Positions 31,241 to 42,466 of a stretch of DNA of 54,568 nucleotides are shown piece after piece. The notes under the pieces were generated by a model, which had not been told where the DNA came from, ran no database searches, and saw nothing but the letters and a program-made list of their open reading frames with translations. The DNA is from Fragilaria crotonensis. Its lineage: Eukaryota > Bacillariophyta > Fragilariophyceae > Fragilariales > Fragilariaceae. The first letter of the stretch is position 1; each line of letters starts with the position of its first letter. Location: the NCBI GenBank assembly GCA_022925895.1, contig JAKSYS010000414.1:1-54568 (forward strand), written 5' to 3'. A program made the translations under genes and the position numbers.

Positions 31241-32434
31241 TTATATCCAATTCCAATTCACTTCGAGCGTATAGTTTATCAGATCGGCTGTCTCGGGTGT
31301 CAAGATCCTGGATGTCTTGAAAAATATCACCTCATCCAAGGACGGGATTCTTCCAAAATACTCGATCAGTGGTTTGCCTAACCAGATATCACCCAGAGTT
31401 TCGTTGGCGTACTTATTCAAACAATGTGTTTTGTTGAGCCCAAAAGGGTTGTAGGTCGCGACAGAAGAGATCCCATATCCGGCTTGCACAATGAGTTCAC
31501 TCAACTTGATCTCGTACCCTCAATAATCTTGTACTGAAAGGTGGAAATCCAAGCCCAAATGATCCTTTCGTTTCGTACAATCGTATATTGCACCGCCGTC
31601 CATAACAATCTGTAGCCCTTCTCGGTCCATGGCATACATCATTGACTGAACATGAGGGTGAAGGTAGGCACAGTTCATGGTGAGGCCCACCATTTTGACT
31701 CCATCTCGGAGTTTTTGTAGAAAGACGCTCGTCCAGGGTCGGTTGGCCCATTGCGGAGACGGACCCGTGACGCCGCAATTAATGTACACGAAATAGTTGT
31801 AGTACGCAGCAATCTTGGTGTTGTTGCGATTCGTCACTACCGCGGGACGGTCAGATTGTTCCGTATATTCAATGGCGACGCGTACCGAGTCCAGATCCAA
31901 ACAAGAATTGTTGCGTGCAATCAACTTTACATAGTTTCCGTAGTTGCGATGGCATTTGTCGTGCAATTCGTCAATTTGCGTTTGATACTTGGACTTGACA
32001 ACTTCCGTCACGACAAGCAGGGTATCTTGGGTTTGGCAATGAATGCCGTGTCGTAAAAAGAATTCAAAGTTAAGCCGATACAGTTCCATCTTGTTATGTT
32101 TCCACGAGATTTTTTCAGGCTTGATATTCGGGTCCATCAGGTCGGTCGGCCCCGAATAAACAACAAGGATTTTATCAAAAGTTGGATCTGAAGTAAGTGT
32201 CTGCTGCGTGGTGGACGTTTGTGTCTGATTGCCCTTACTCATCTCCGTTTCTGTCATGTTTGGAGTCTTGACCTGAACGGTTTGTTCCACCGGAGGCGAG
32301 TTTTCGGACGCAGCCAAAGCGGAGTCCATTAGACGTGAGGCACTCCATAGATTTTCACTGATGGACACTGTATACACCAGCGAAAGAATCACACAGACAA
32401 TGATTGGAACGAGAAGATGATTCGTTTGCATCAT
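31241..32434 (-). CDS. Putative Golgi glycosyltransferase, interrupted by one in-frame TGA
   Basis: This is a type II membrane protein in layout. After ATG ATG at 32434 a hydrophobic anchor follows (LLVPIIVCVILSLVYTVSIS, about 7-26), then a Thr/Gln-rich stem, then a lumenal domain from about 95. Recognisable blocks are DKILVVYSGPTDL, YNYFVYINCGVTGP, WTSVFLQKL, VKMVGLTMNC and HVQSMMYAMDREGLQI. They resemble nucleotide-sugar-dependent glycosyltransferases of algae and bacteria, but I cannot name the CAZy family. A TGA at about 31518-31520 stops the frame. The same frame then continues with GYEIKLSELIVQAGYGIS and SLDEVIFFKTSRIL, which reads as the normal C-terminus. So the gene is either a nonsense allele, a base error, or a recoded TGA. 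No shift of frame is needed here, unlike the other genes. Confidence 0.6.
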
Positions 32435-32919
32435 TGCCTGTTTGTTAGATTCTTGGAGATTTCATGTCTTACGTCTTACCTCATTCCAGTATAGAGTATA
32501 GCGCACTATTTACTTCTCACTTTTCAAGTCATCGAAAATCCTTACATAGTGCCTGCGCTGCGCTCGTCAATAACGGAATCCGGAACTCCCAGGAACTCAA
32601 AACGATACGTATAGAACCTGCGCATGCCATGAGCATCTCAGGAAAGTTAATCTTGTCGTTTCAATTTCAACTAGACTATAAGAAACACGAATACAGATAT
32701 ATGCATGGGTATAAGCAGTCGTGAATACCTTGCATATTGGATGTGTATCTTAAGCCATGTTTTTAAAAGGGTCACACAGGTCAGAGGTCAGGCTCCCAGT
32801 TGTCACACTTCGAACTCCTGAATTTCGTGTTCGATGCAATTCCCATCAGTCTTGCACCTCGCACTTGCATTCTTGACTATTCTCATTTCTCAATATCGAC
32901 ACACAAAGAAGACACTTCC
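32435..32919. other. Divergent promoter region
   Basis: This lies between the glycosyltransferase (-) and the His-rich gene (+). The plus-strand frame is open upstream of 32920 back to a TTG at 32800, but without an ATG, so this part is taken as 5' untranslated. Confidence 0.4.
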
Positions 32920-34300
32920 ATGTATCACTTCAAAACAACCCCCTTTCGTGGGCCCCAGCCACGATCGTTGTCCCACGATAGTGACTTTTCTGGGCGTCCG
33001 GATGACAGCACGGGATCTCCCGAGACGAATGGAATAAAAATTGCACTTCAGGAGGAACGCAGTCACGATAGGGCACAGAAGCTGCAAGCTCTCTACGAAT
33101 TAAGTTCCGACAAGGATTGTTCCTTGAACAGGAATGCTGATTTTCGAACGATAGCTGCCGCCCCAATATCACTCAAGTCTGTCTCACCAAAAGAAGCAGC
33201 CGCTGCTTTTCAAAAGAGAGAAATCATGTCTCGTGATGGTCTCCAGAACAGTGACAAATCAAAACGTCATCATCACCACGAGAAGGTCCAAGCGATGGCC
33301 ACGAGCAGTCAGTCAAAGAGTGGAATCGTGACACCCCCAGCATCCGAGAGCCCCCCAGCGACGAGTTCAACACGAACCTCCAAAGGATCGTCCCCTACAA
33401 CAATTCCAAAGAGCCGAAGTATGGATCACCCCGAACGCCATGTTGATCGTCACAGGCAGATTCGACGGACTGGTTCCGAAGACATGGACGTTCCCAGTCT
33501 GGCGGAAATCCGAGTTGACGCTGATCATCCTTTCCATCAACAAGGGCGCACCTTGGGCGTCCAAGATAATCCGGTGCCACTTCCAAGTGAAACATCGAAT
33601 CCACCGATTGCTCGTACCAACCTCGGTTCCCTTCATCGAGGTAGCTCCAAGAACGCGCACGACTCCGCCATGACGCCATCCGTTCAAAAATACGCAGGAT
33701 CTTCATCAACAAATGGCGATTTTGGTATACCTCGCAACTACACCATGGATGATGGTGATGATGATGGGGATTCAAACATCTTGTCCATCCGCCGCACAGG
33801 TTCTGGGGGTCTCATCCTGCAAGACAAGGAAGCCTACTACAGAGTCAAGGCGTTGGAATTGCAGTCACGATTGGAAAATGCCGATAATCGCGACACGAGT
33901 CTCAACAGCCATGCCGTGTTCCATGCACATGAGGATCATCATCATCGTCACCATGACCACCACGAGCACCATGGGCACTTTAGTGCCGCCCTAAAACTCT
34001 CTGAATCCATGTCTCCCCAAGACGCTGCAGCTGTCTTTCGACTCCGGAAGCAACAGTATGTAGAGAAGCATTCGAATGACTCTTCAGATCCACTTTTGAC
34101 AAGCCATGAGCGAGAGGAGAAAAAGAGAACTTGCCAAGGTCAAGGAGTCACTGGAAAGGCAGGTGGACCGCCACTTGCTCGATCGCCGTTTCGTGTCCAT
34201 CAACAAAACATTGCACCACTGGATTACCAACCGTCCAACGGCGTACTGTACGATCTCCCCACATTGTGTTGAGTTCTTACCTCGCTCTCTAGTAGAATGA
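32920..34300 (+). CDS. Unknown His- and Ser-rich protein with a repeated SP-AAA-F motif
   Basis: I do not recognise the family. The in-frame ATG at 32920 (MYHFKTTPFRGPQPRSL) is taken as the start. A motif occurs twice: SLKSVSPKEAAAAFQKRE (about 33170-33225) and KLSESMSPQDAAAVFRLRK (about 33994-34050). Other repeats are RRTGSED and RRTGSGG. Two His clusters (HHHH near 33268 and HEDHHHRHHDHHEHHGH near 33928-33978) could bind metal. The frame changes at the five-base A run 34120-34124. After it the likely continuation is a basic helix (ELAKVKESLERQVDRHLLDRR) that ends at 34300; the alternative frame ends at 34272. The protein is mostly disordered-looking and could be a signalling or scaffold protein. 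Confidence 0.6.
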
Positions 34301-34747
34301 CAGTCTACAATATTACTGGAGCATGAATAAATGACTAACTATATAATGCATGAACCTTGGTTTGAACTAATCGCCTCCGAAGTTATCTGTGTGTGAATAT
34401 GTTTGCAATTCCTAGAGCCATCAAGGGTATGGAGAATGTCGTGGTGTGAATCTGAGAGTGCTCGGGTGTCGGCCAATGTAATGGAATCGTCGCAGCCGTA
34501 CTAATTTACAGGGTGCTCGCGGCGTAGCAACGATAGCTTTCAGTGTGAGGAAGGGGTGAGGACATCCTTGATGGCGCGAGGTTGGTGAGTGAAACGCAGG
34601 AGTCCAAAAACATATATGATGGGGAAGCTTGAGATCAGTCGCACATAATGCCTTAGTGGTTGACAGATTCTTCAACTCTTTGAAACATCATCGATGAGCG
34701 AGAGCGCAAGCGAGGATGACGTGTGCTGTAAGAGACGTGATGTTAGT
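34301..34747. other. Convergent 3' region, nothing recognised
   Basis: This lies between the ends of the His-rich gene (+) and the homeobox gene (-). AATAAA occurs near 34326, a plausible polyadenylation signal of the plus-strand gene. Confidence 0.4.
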
Positions 34748-35973
34748 TCACTGTGCGTAACCAAACAGGCGGGCAGCCTCTTCGAGACTTGGGAGAGCAT
34801 CATCTCTGAAGTGAGGAGCATCTTTGCAGGCGTCTCGCCAAGTAGTTGGAGCTTTCCTTCGGACGCATTTTGATCTGTCCACGTCAGCAGGGTCGCAGGA
34901 TTTCTCAATCTTTTCTCTCTTCCTTTTAGTTGGTGTGACAGGAACAAAGCGACAGGGGGCAAGTGGTGTCTCTGTAAGGAAAACCCTAAGAAAATGCTTC
35001 TTGATTCGGACAATTTCCCCGTCGCGGCGACTTCGAACCTTTCAAATTTGAGAAATTGTTAGTGGATGCCAGCATCGCAAAGCAAGTCGGATGTTGATAT
35101 GCTTACCTTCTTGCGATCCGTAGCCATATCCTGCGGGAACGCATAAGCCATCATCGTATTCCGATACGACCTAATGACTCGAGATGCTGGAACATTGGAT
35201 AGGATGGTGACATCCTCAATCGATGGAGTTCCTCCATTCAATGGTCGCAAAATGTGAACGTCAACACTTTCAGTGCGGATGACATCTCCGGTTGATTCGT
35301 CGTACTCGTCAGTGACCTCGTTCTCTTGCTCTTCGTTGGAGTCATCCTCGCTGCCGTTTTCATCTGATCCCGATGAGGATGCATCACTGACAGTGCGGGG
35401 GAGAGCGGAGGGAAATGTTGAGAATGCTCCGGTTCCGACAGGAAAACTCGGTACTGCAGGGGCCACTGGCACGCAGGGGACAGCAGGTGTTTCTTGCTCA
35501 ATAGGTACGGGGAGGGTCATATCGAGTGTGAAGTACGGAGTTGGGGCTGGTTGCTGTACAGCATCGCAGGCTGGTCGCTCAGATCCCGGGCTTACCAGAT
35601 GGGTGGTAGTAGAAGGTGTGACTACAGCGACAACCTGCACTTGAGGTTGGTGCTGCAGACGAGCCTCAACACGGGGTTTCCAGAACCTCTTGCGGTTGTT
35701 AACAAACCAGTTGGTGAGTTGCTTGAGCTCGATTCCGGTGTCGGACATAATTTGAGCCTTTTCTTGCTCAGTGGGGTAGGGATGAGCGACATGATCAGGG
35801 CTCATCATCCAGGCCTTCAGATACTCAACGGTTTCTGATGGAAGGGACGATGATTTTCTTTGTGATGCTTTTCCCTTAAGCGAAGACGTCGTAGAGCTTG
35901 TCGAAACGGAGGAACTGCTTGCACGTCGAGATGAAGGGGAGTCCATAGGTCCTGTTTCAACGTTGGTTAACAT
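34748..35973 (-). CDS. TALE-class homeodomain protein
   Basis: This is a nuclear transcription factor with two exons, 35973-35107 and 35038-34748. The 68-bp intron 35106-35039 (GTAAGC...GAAAG) is phase 0. The first ATG in frame with good context is at 35973; a TTG codon lies upstream. The homeodomain spans residues about 44-105: LPSETVEYLKAWMMS, the three-residue loop HPYPTEQEK that defines TALE proteins, and the recognition helix LKQLTNWFVNNRKRFWKP. A Pro/Val-rich middle and an acidic segment (SGSDENGSEDDSNEEQENE) follow, a possible activation region. Exon 2 is basic (TPTKRKREK) and ends in LPSLEEAARLFGYAQ. The frame is clean throughout. In green algae TALE proteins control the haploid-diploid switch; whether that holds here is unknown. 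Confidence 0.85.
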
Positions 35974-37840
35974 GTTTAGTACAGTTGCAGTCAATCAATC
36001 AATCAAAGAACCCACAAGACTGCTGCTGGAATGAAAAAAAAATGCAATATGCACCGAAAGATAAGTGAGTGCAGCTCATGACATCATCTCATTGGATGAA
36101 AACTGATGTGTGTCGGAAGAAGTGCATGGCTTGCCAGTGGTGCATGTACAAGATTTTCAAAAAGGAACCCGGAAAGTTGAACTAACTGGGACGTCAGCGA
36201 ATTCTGCGATTAAATTAGCAATACAAACACGGGTAAATTTTCTAGGAGAACGAAAGCCATTTGCATTGACGTTTGGTATCTGGCCTTGTCATGAAAGGGA
36301 CGACATCATCACCTAATTTCGCGCGAAGGCCGTGCGCATCACTGAAATCAGGTGACGTGTGCCGGCCGACTGCTGCCAGCAAACTTTGGTCAGTGCGACA
36401 CTGACAATTTTGAGTCACCCATCACCCTATCACCCATCAAGCAAAAGTTCCGAATGGCGAAAACTGCGTTTCACATCAGTTTCTCGAGCGGTACGATCAA
36501 TGAAACAAGCAGGCAACGATATCTCAACATTACAGCCAATTGCAATTGTAGTTCGTAGCGGCAGGCGGAATGCAAGCCGATGCGCACACTGCCTCGCAAC
36601 TTACCACGAGAGTGTTTTTTATTCTTGCGAACGTAAAAAGTGACCTCTATCAGATCGGATTTGAAATGCGATTTTTTTCAACGTAGAAATCAAAGCGAAA
36701 TGCTATGACGTATCCACTCAAAACCTGAAGATTTCATGCCCATCACATCAACGTCGGCAGAACAAATCAAGAAAATGACGATATGCGAACGACACATGGT
36801 GCGCAAAGAGAGAGCAAACGAATTGGAAAGCAATCAACGTCATGTCAAATCGGTTTCTATTGGAAAGGTGGAGCACTGGTATCTTGCAAGTGCGGCAATG
36901 ACAAAATTGGTTTGGCAATTTACTTCGTCCGAATCATATCGACATCCATAGTGCGGATACCTTCTACGCCCTTACCAGTTGAGGAATGCCACGACTTAAT
37001 CACGCATGAGTTCTCGAACACATGGATTCACCACTCGCGTGGGACTGGGCCGTCGTTACCGTCGATGTCGAAGAAGAACAAGTTTCGTCAATGTAGCATG
37101 TTTCGAGTGAGACTTGTGACCTACCTCTTAACCTTCAAGAAACGTGTACTCCGTACTGGTAATACGTGTAGCTGATAAGGAGCGCGGTTCAATCACTTCG
37201 TCGAAGCAAGAACCATCCCACCCGAAGGATGTTTGGTTTTTCAGTTGAGGAATTGATGTCATTCCACTTCGGCACAATCGACTTCCGTGTACTCGGAGCT
37301 CTGTAGCAATTGATTTTGATGGGCCGGAACCTCGGAACTCCGTCAAGCGCCATCCTCCTGTCATGTTAGTATGATATACATGTAGGTATGCATACTTGTG
37401 TGTCATACGGTGGACAGCTTTCCCGCCTCGACCTCTAGGCACGATTTAAATGTGGGTCGGAAAAAACATGTTCGCGTCGAAATAAGTTGGCTAACAAATG
37501 ACGACGACCTGGTGACGTACGCTGTCAGTGTAATAAGTTGGGGTTCGGATAAATGTCGCACTGTTGGATTCTTCATACAGCCATTGCTTCGATGCGAACC
37601 CTTAGTTTTTGGCATATTTCAGGAACAAAATGCGTACTTGACGCCGATCCCACTGTGATACCACAATGGTGACTGCTGAGCGCGATGCGCAAGGAGATTT
37701 GTCCCAATGACACCGTCCATCACTCAGGCTTCAGACCTGACTACGGCGATTACCAGTAGTGAAAGGGTACATAGTAGGGTTCATGCACTACGGCTTAATT
37801 CATCGATGGACATCTCTCCTTAATCAGATCGAATCACCTA
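35974..37840. other. Long intergenic stretch, nothing recognised
   Basis: Scattered frames of 60-130 codons on both strands show no domain, no low-complexity protein pattern and no splice-linked continuity. No transposon terminus was found. It holds the 5' flank of the homeobox gene at its left end. Confidence 0.4.
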
Positions 37841-38570
37841 TCATTTCTTCTTGGCGCTGCCACCAAATCCAGAGAAACCATCATAGCAGCCATATCCGGA
37901 TCCATGTACGCCTCCTCCTCATCTTCTTCTGTTGGCTCGTCAACTTTCTTCTTGCGCTCTTCCGTCGCATTTTACGAGCTTCCTTCAGTCGGCGCAGCTC
38001 CTCATCTTTCGCTTTCACTACATCAGCCGCCGACATAGTTTCCATCGCATCCTTAGCTTTTTCTCGTTCTTTGATTAGATGGTTTAGTCGATCTTGAACT
38101 TGGTCTTTAGTAGATCGCTCAACCCTCATGGTATACCCGAGGTTGCGTTGATGTTTGCGTCCATTAATATGATCCAGATAGGTATGCGAATCCTTCAAGA
38201 AACAGTCACACACTTTGCAATGCCATCCCACTCCCGTTTTTGTCACGCCGTCGCTGATACTCCCCGTCGATGTTTTCGTGGCGGCCACTGCCGAAACAAT
38301 TTCCGTGGACCCAACCTTGGAATCAATTTCGACCTTTTGTCGTCTGGCCTTGAGGAAGGCTCGGTCGGACTTCTCCGGCCCTGCTGCACCCTCGACTGCA
38401 GGAGTAAATTCTTCCTTGTCGCCAGGATCGAGTGGACGCTTCACCCCCACTGTCGGTGCCACCGTTTCATCTTGGGCTGCGCGAGCCGTGGCTTTGGCGG
38501 CGTAGGCTTCCTTGTCCCATTTCCGTCGTTCCACATTGGTGGCTTGTTTGTATTTGAGATCCTGTGACAT
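37841..38570 (-). CDS. ZMAT2: ZMAT2/Snu23-type zinc-finger splicing factor
   Basis: This is a component of the U4/U6.U5 tri-snRNP and B complex, nuclear. It starts at the ATG at 38570 (MSQDLKYKQATNVERRKWDK), and the opening Arg-Lys-Trp-Asp-Lys is typical of the family. The U1-type C2H2 finger is GWHCKVCDCFLKDSHTYLDH followed by INGRKHQRNLGY, then the conserved MRVERST. The C-terminus is a Lys/Glu helix. Two frame breaks lie in that tail: CC at 37962-37963 and CC at 37878-37879. Adding one base at each gives an acidic segment and a Gly/Lys end with stop at 37841-37843, matching the family; without them the frame ends at 37881 in Arg-rich nonsense. Function is taken from the family; this is a single-exon gene. 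Confidence 0.85.
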
Positions 38571-38799
38571 GATTGTATTCAAAAGATGCAAGGAGGCAAA
38601 CGGCACAAGCGAACGCAGTATTTATCAATCCATTGTGTTCCATGTCATGTTGTTCATACCGTTACATGGAGGGCGGTGTTGCGAATGGCAAATGGGGTTT
38701 GCTGAGTCTCGGTGGGACGATGACGGACGGACGGGATATTCTCACATCGACTGGCTACTGTCTACTCCCTACTGTCTAAACTACCGGTAGTATCATACT
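38571..38799. other. Upstream region of ZMAT2
   Basis: Presumed promoter of the ZMAT2 gene. A perfect short palindrome ACTACCGGTAGT lies just before the inverted-repeat element at 38800. Confidence 0.35.
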
Positions 38800-39120
38800 G
38801 CAAGTTGCGGTCATTCTCTTTAAACACAAAACTTGTTGACAGATGGAAGCGGCAACGTAAAGGAAAAGAAATTTATTCTGAAAGGACGATCTGTAGTATA
38901 TGTGAAACCTAAAAGAATCGATGTTCTGAAACGTCATAGATACCATATGAGACAAAGGAATAATTTCCTTTATATACGAAACAACGAATGATTAACAATA
39001 AATGTCGAATTTCAGTTTACTTAAGGATACAGCCTAAAATCTCCATGTACAAGACGACTGCAATCCAACGTACGAGAAATAGATTCAGAAAAAGATATGT
39101 CTGAATCCGAAGTTGTAGAG

Positions 39121-39281
39121 ACGGAATCTGTCTAATCTCTTAAGTGAAACCTCTAAAGTTTTGTCTAATGTCTAAAGTGTTTTACGGAATCTCTCTAATG
39201 TCTAAAGTCTTTAGAGAGAATGAGACTTTAGACAAAACTTTAGAGGTTTCAAGAAATGTTTAGAGATTCTGCAGATTCCGT
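39121..39281. repeat. Palindromic segment, copy 1
   Basis: This starts ACGGAATCTG and ends CAGATTCCGT. The inner arms CCTCTAAAGTTTTGTCTAA and TTAGACAAAACTTTAGAGG (at 39223-39246) can form a long hairpin. Confidence 0.8.
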
Positions 39282-39499
39282 CATGACCACGGACGAGTTT
39301 CCACGATTCCAACTTAACCAGGTTTTAGTACAAAGTGACCATGGTGCGGTAATTCTCTCTAAACATAAATTTCGTCTCGTGGCTTCTACATACAATCAAT
39401 ACTACGAAGAGATGCCTAGACAGAGATTATCGCACCTTCCACGGTCATTTCGTGCTAACTTGGGTAAGTTAACATCGTGGAAACTTGTCCGTGGTCATG

Positions 39500-39660
39500 A
39501 CGGAATCTCTCTAAACTCTTAAGTGAAACCTCTAAAGTTTTGTCTAATGTCTAAAGTGTTCCACGGAATCTCTCTAATGTCTAAAGTCTTAAGAGAGAAT
39601 GAGACTTTAGACAAAACTTTAGAGGTTTCAAGAAATGTTTAGAGATTCCGAAGATTCCGT
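39500..39660. repeat. Palindromic segment, copy 2
   Basis: This is a direct repeat of 39121-39281 with a few substitutions and the same hairpin arms. The sequence following each copy (CATGACCA, GGACGAG, TTCCACGATT) is also shared. Confidence 0.8.
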
Positions 39661-39979
39661 CATGACCATGGACGAGTTTTCCACGATTTCAAAAAGACCA
39701 ATGCCTGTCGTACTTAGGATTCCCAACAGCTTCCACGGAAGTTTTAGGTGTCATCCCTTGTAAACCAAAATAGACTTTTAATCATTCGTTGTATGAACAA
39801 CCCGTAGAAATTGTTCCTTTGTCTCATAATGATATTAGTTGTGACATTGCAGACATGAAATTTAATTTCTTTCTCTGATATGACAGATCGTCCTTTCAGA
39901 ACAAATGTCGTTTTCTTTTCGGATGTCGCTTCCATCTGCGAACAAGTTTTGTGTTTAAAAGAGAATGACCGCAACTTGC

Positions 39980-40527
39980 TGGAGTACCCCGAGTACCAAC
40001 TATCCCGTATCGTCTACTGGTACAGTCATGTCGATTTTCATTGTTGGTCCTGCCCCACAAATCTTGGCCTTGTTGCCTATTGAGCTCCGAGCATTCGAGC
40101 AAAGTACAAAGTGTGTACTCCCTGAGCTACTCCGTAGTCTGGAGAGTGTGACATACAAGCACATAAGCATATAAGGCACGTCATACAAATACTCCCACCA
40201 GTTGCAGCATGTATTCCCGGACCAGCTATGCTCAGAGCTCCGAGAACCGCACAAAGTTCAGCAATTTGCTAAGTCGGTTGTTTCTGTTTCATGGCATTGG
40301 TACTGGTGCCACTGGTACTGATCCTGACAATGCAAAGCAAGTATAGCACACTCCAACTTGGCCTGCTGGACTGAGGCGGAACCAAAATGTTGCAGAAGGA
40401 CACGAGTAGCCGAGTCCGACAAAGTTGAGATCTGCCGTCAAGGCCGAACTGTAGTTCTGCCAACGGTGTCGAGCCACGCATGACAGAAATTCATGCTTAA
40501 TCGAGAATTGCGAGTATGGTTCCATGA
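39980..40527. other. Intergenic, nothing recognised
   Basis: This is the 3' flank of the fucosyltransferase-like gene. Short frames only. GTAC words occur around 39985 and 40018. Confidence 0.4.
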
Positions 40528-41808
40528 CTAGTTCCAGTCCAATGCGAACTGTGACGTGCCGGGAGTATCAAGCATCATAAAAGTCGTTCGATCTGGATCC
40601 CTCATGAATTGGGCCCACCTATCAATCGCAGCCGTTAGGTAAACGCTAAACAGGAACCAAGAGCTGCCCCGCAGACTTACCAGGACACATTTGTGTACCA
40701 CACACCAATAAAGAACTTGGCTGTCGCCATGGCATAAAGTTCGATGAAGAATTTTGAGTAATGAGCGTCGGTATCCTGCGAACGAAACCGGCAGAAATTA
40801 GAGTTGGACAATTCATGAAATACCTTTGTCCAAGATCCTGTGAATCAAGGCACCTACCTTTTGGCTCCATTTAGCCATATCCGCTAGAGCAAAGCCACCA
40901 TGGCCAACTGCCTGTTGCTCCCTATCGCACTCGCTAACGAATCGCCACGACGGTCGCAAATCCCGGAACTCCTTCATGGCTGTGCAATCGTCCGTCGCCA
41001 CAAAAATAATTGGCACTTTCCCACCAAAATGACCAGGAATCACCTGCTCTGCTGTATCAATATACTGTTGCATCGTGGCAAAGCTAAAATTCTCTTGACT
41101 CGCCTTGTCTCCTCGTCGTACAGAAAACGTCATGAATTCTTGTCCTTGAATGTGATTTGCCAATCCGGCGCAGGTTTCCTCTCGAATGCGAGGAAGCGGT
41201 CGCCACATGCGCCGCATCATGACGCGTTTGAGTAAGTGTCCCTCAATGTTGGGATAATGGAGCGAGGCAATGTTGTCCACCTGTCCGTACATGCGGCGAT
41301 TGCGAAACACCTCCCAAACGACTTTCCAATCGCGGATATCAATCTTTTGGTTCTGTTTGGCTGTCTGGACCACATTGCTGTTGTATGGAAGGCCAATAGG
41401 TTCGAAGTAACGATTGATGAGGGAGTCGAGTGATTCTCTGGGATCCTCACGTTTGAGCAATTCGGATTGGGATTCGTCCACGAAGAAGCATCGATTTTCT
41501 TCAAAGGACAGGATGACTCCCAGCAAAAGCATTTTTAGAGAATTGGTCAGACCACCATATAGAGGAAGTGAGTTTATCACAGTCTTATCAGTGCATGTAT
41601 CATACGGGAGGGGAGGAAGAATGGGAGGGCTGCACCATTCTGCGGCAGAGCCGGGTAGGTTAAATTTGAGCGCCTTTGGGGTTTCCTCCGTCGTCCCCAA
41701 TAGCCTGCGACGAATTCGAAATGAATGCTCATCGGGCAATAGTATCACAAGGATTGCCAATAACAGAGCCAAGAGAGGGAGGGACCAAAGAAGGCGACGT
41801 GATTCCAT
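40528..41808 (-). CDS. GT23-like (FUT8/NodZ-type) fucosyltransferase
   Basis: Probable Golgi type II enzyme that transfers fucose. Three exons join cleanly: 41808-40858, 40775-40681 and 40618-40528. The introns are 40857-40776 (GTAGGT...CGCAG) and 40680-40619 (GTAAGT...GATAG), giving 378 residues. An anchor helix follows the start (LLWSLPLLALLLAILVILL). The middle has a conserved Arg loop, FMTFSVRRGDKASQENF (about residue 225-240), the donor-binding block of alpha-1,6-fucosyltransferases. Next come VPIIFVATDD and, in exon 2, HYSKFFIELYAMATAKFFIG followed by VWYTNVSW, corresponding to the C-terminal part of the nucleotide-binding domain. The chain ends after WAQFMRDPDRTTFMMLDTPG. Assignment to GT23 is from motif style; related O-fucosyltransferases (GT65/68) share the Arg loop. 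No frame breaks. Confidence 0.75.
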
Positions 41809-42102
41809 CGTGACCGTTGTATGTGGGTAGATGAGGGTCGGTGGGCATTGTCACAAACGACCTTAAGGGTGCGACTGTCTGTTGACACTCGTTAGAGTCA
41901 CGAGTCCCGAAATACTCGTCGCCTTATCCGAAAGCCACAGTATTTTGCTTCTCGTGCACTCAACATCCATTTATGATGGCGGTGCAACACGCACGTCGCA
42001 CCTCAGACACAGGACATCACCTGATTCTCTGATTGTGGATGTGACAGTGGATAAAGCAGGTTTCAGTTTTCAGTTGTGCAGTAACCGTGGAACAACTGAG
42101 GC
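41809..42102. promoter_or_regulatory. Former divergent promoter of the fucosyltransferase and bestrophin genes
   Basis: Before the Mutator-like insertion this stretch and 47647-47716 were contiguous and separated the two divergent start codons by about 370 bp. No TATA element could be assigned. Confidence 0.45.
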
Positions 42103-42113
42103 CATCATGACGG
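42103..42113. repeat. Target-site duplication, left copy
   Basis: CATCATGACGG immediately precedes the left TIR and is repeated perfectly at 47636-47646. Confidence 0.9.
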
Positions 42114-42168
42114 ATAAAGCTTAACGTCTAGATATTTCGATCTATTTAAAATCTATATGGAAGATAAA
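42114..42168 (+). repeat. Left terminal inverted repeat of the MULE
   Basis: This starts ATAAAGCTTAACGTCTAGAT and ends GGAAGATAAA. It is 54 of 55 identical to the inverted right end. Confidence 0.92.
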
Positions 42169-42466
42169 CATAACCCTTCCCGAACAGATGATTGCAACGT
42201 CATGTCGATGTCATCGATACGAACCCTTGTCCACACTTACAATACCAGTCCATGTGTATCAATATGTCATACTCGTGGTAAGTGGAATTCTAGGCCGATG
42301 CTTGGAATTGGGCCAATTGAGTTGTCATTGGATCCGCGCTGCAATTTGAAAACGAGAGCCACGGGGAGATCTGGTATCCTCCTACACCGGTACATAGAAT
42401 TGGTGCTAATCGTAACAATGGAAATGCTGCTGGTTGCACTAATTTGTAATTTTGGGACCGCTGACC

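Larger units (their letters stand above)
38800..39979. mobile_element. Nested inverted-repeat (foldback/MITE-like) element
   Basis: The two ends are inverted copies of each other for about 200 bp (38800-38995 and about 39765-39979), starting GCAAGTTGCGGTCATTCTCTT and diverged by roughly a quarter by eye. Inside lie two copies of a palindromic segment (39121-39281 and 39500-39660), separated by a third inverted pair (about 39278-39308 against 39477-39503). The ends carry related coding-like fragments in opposite orientation, both with EKK, LKGRSV and MRQRNNF. A frame at 39256-39522 lies in the middle. No transposase and no clear target duplication were found. I take it as a non-autonomous foldback element or an inverted gene-fragment duplication. 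Confidence 0.6.
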
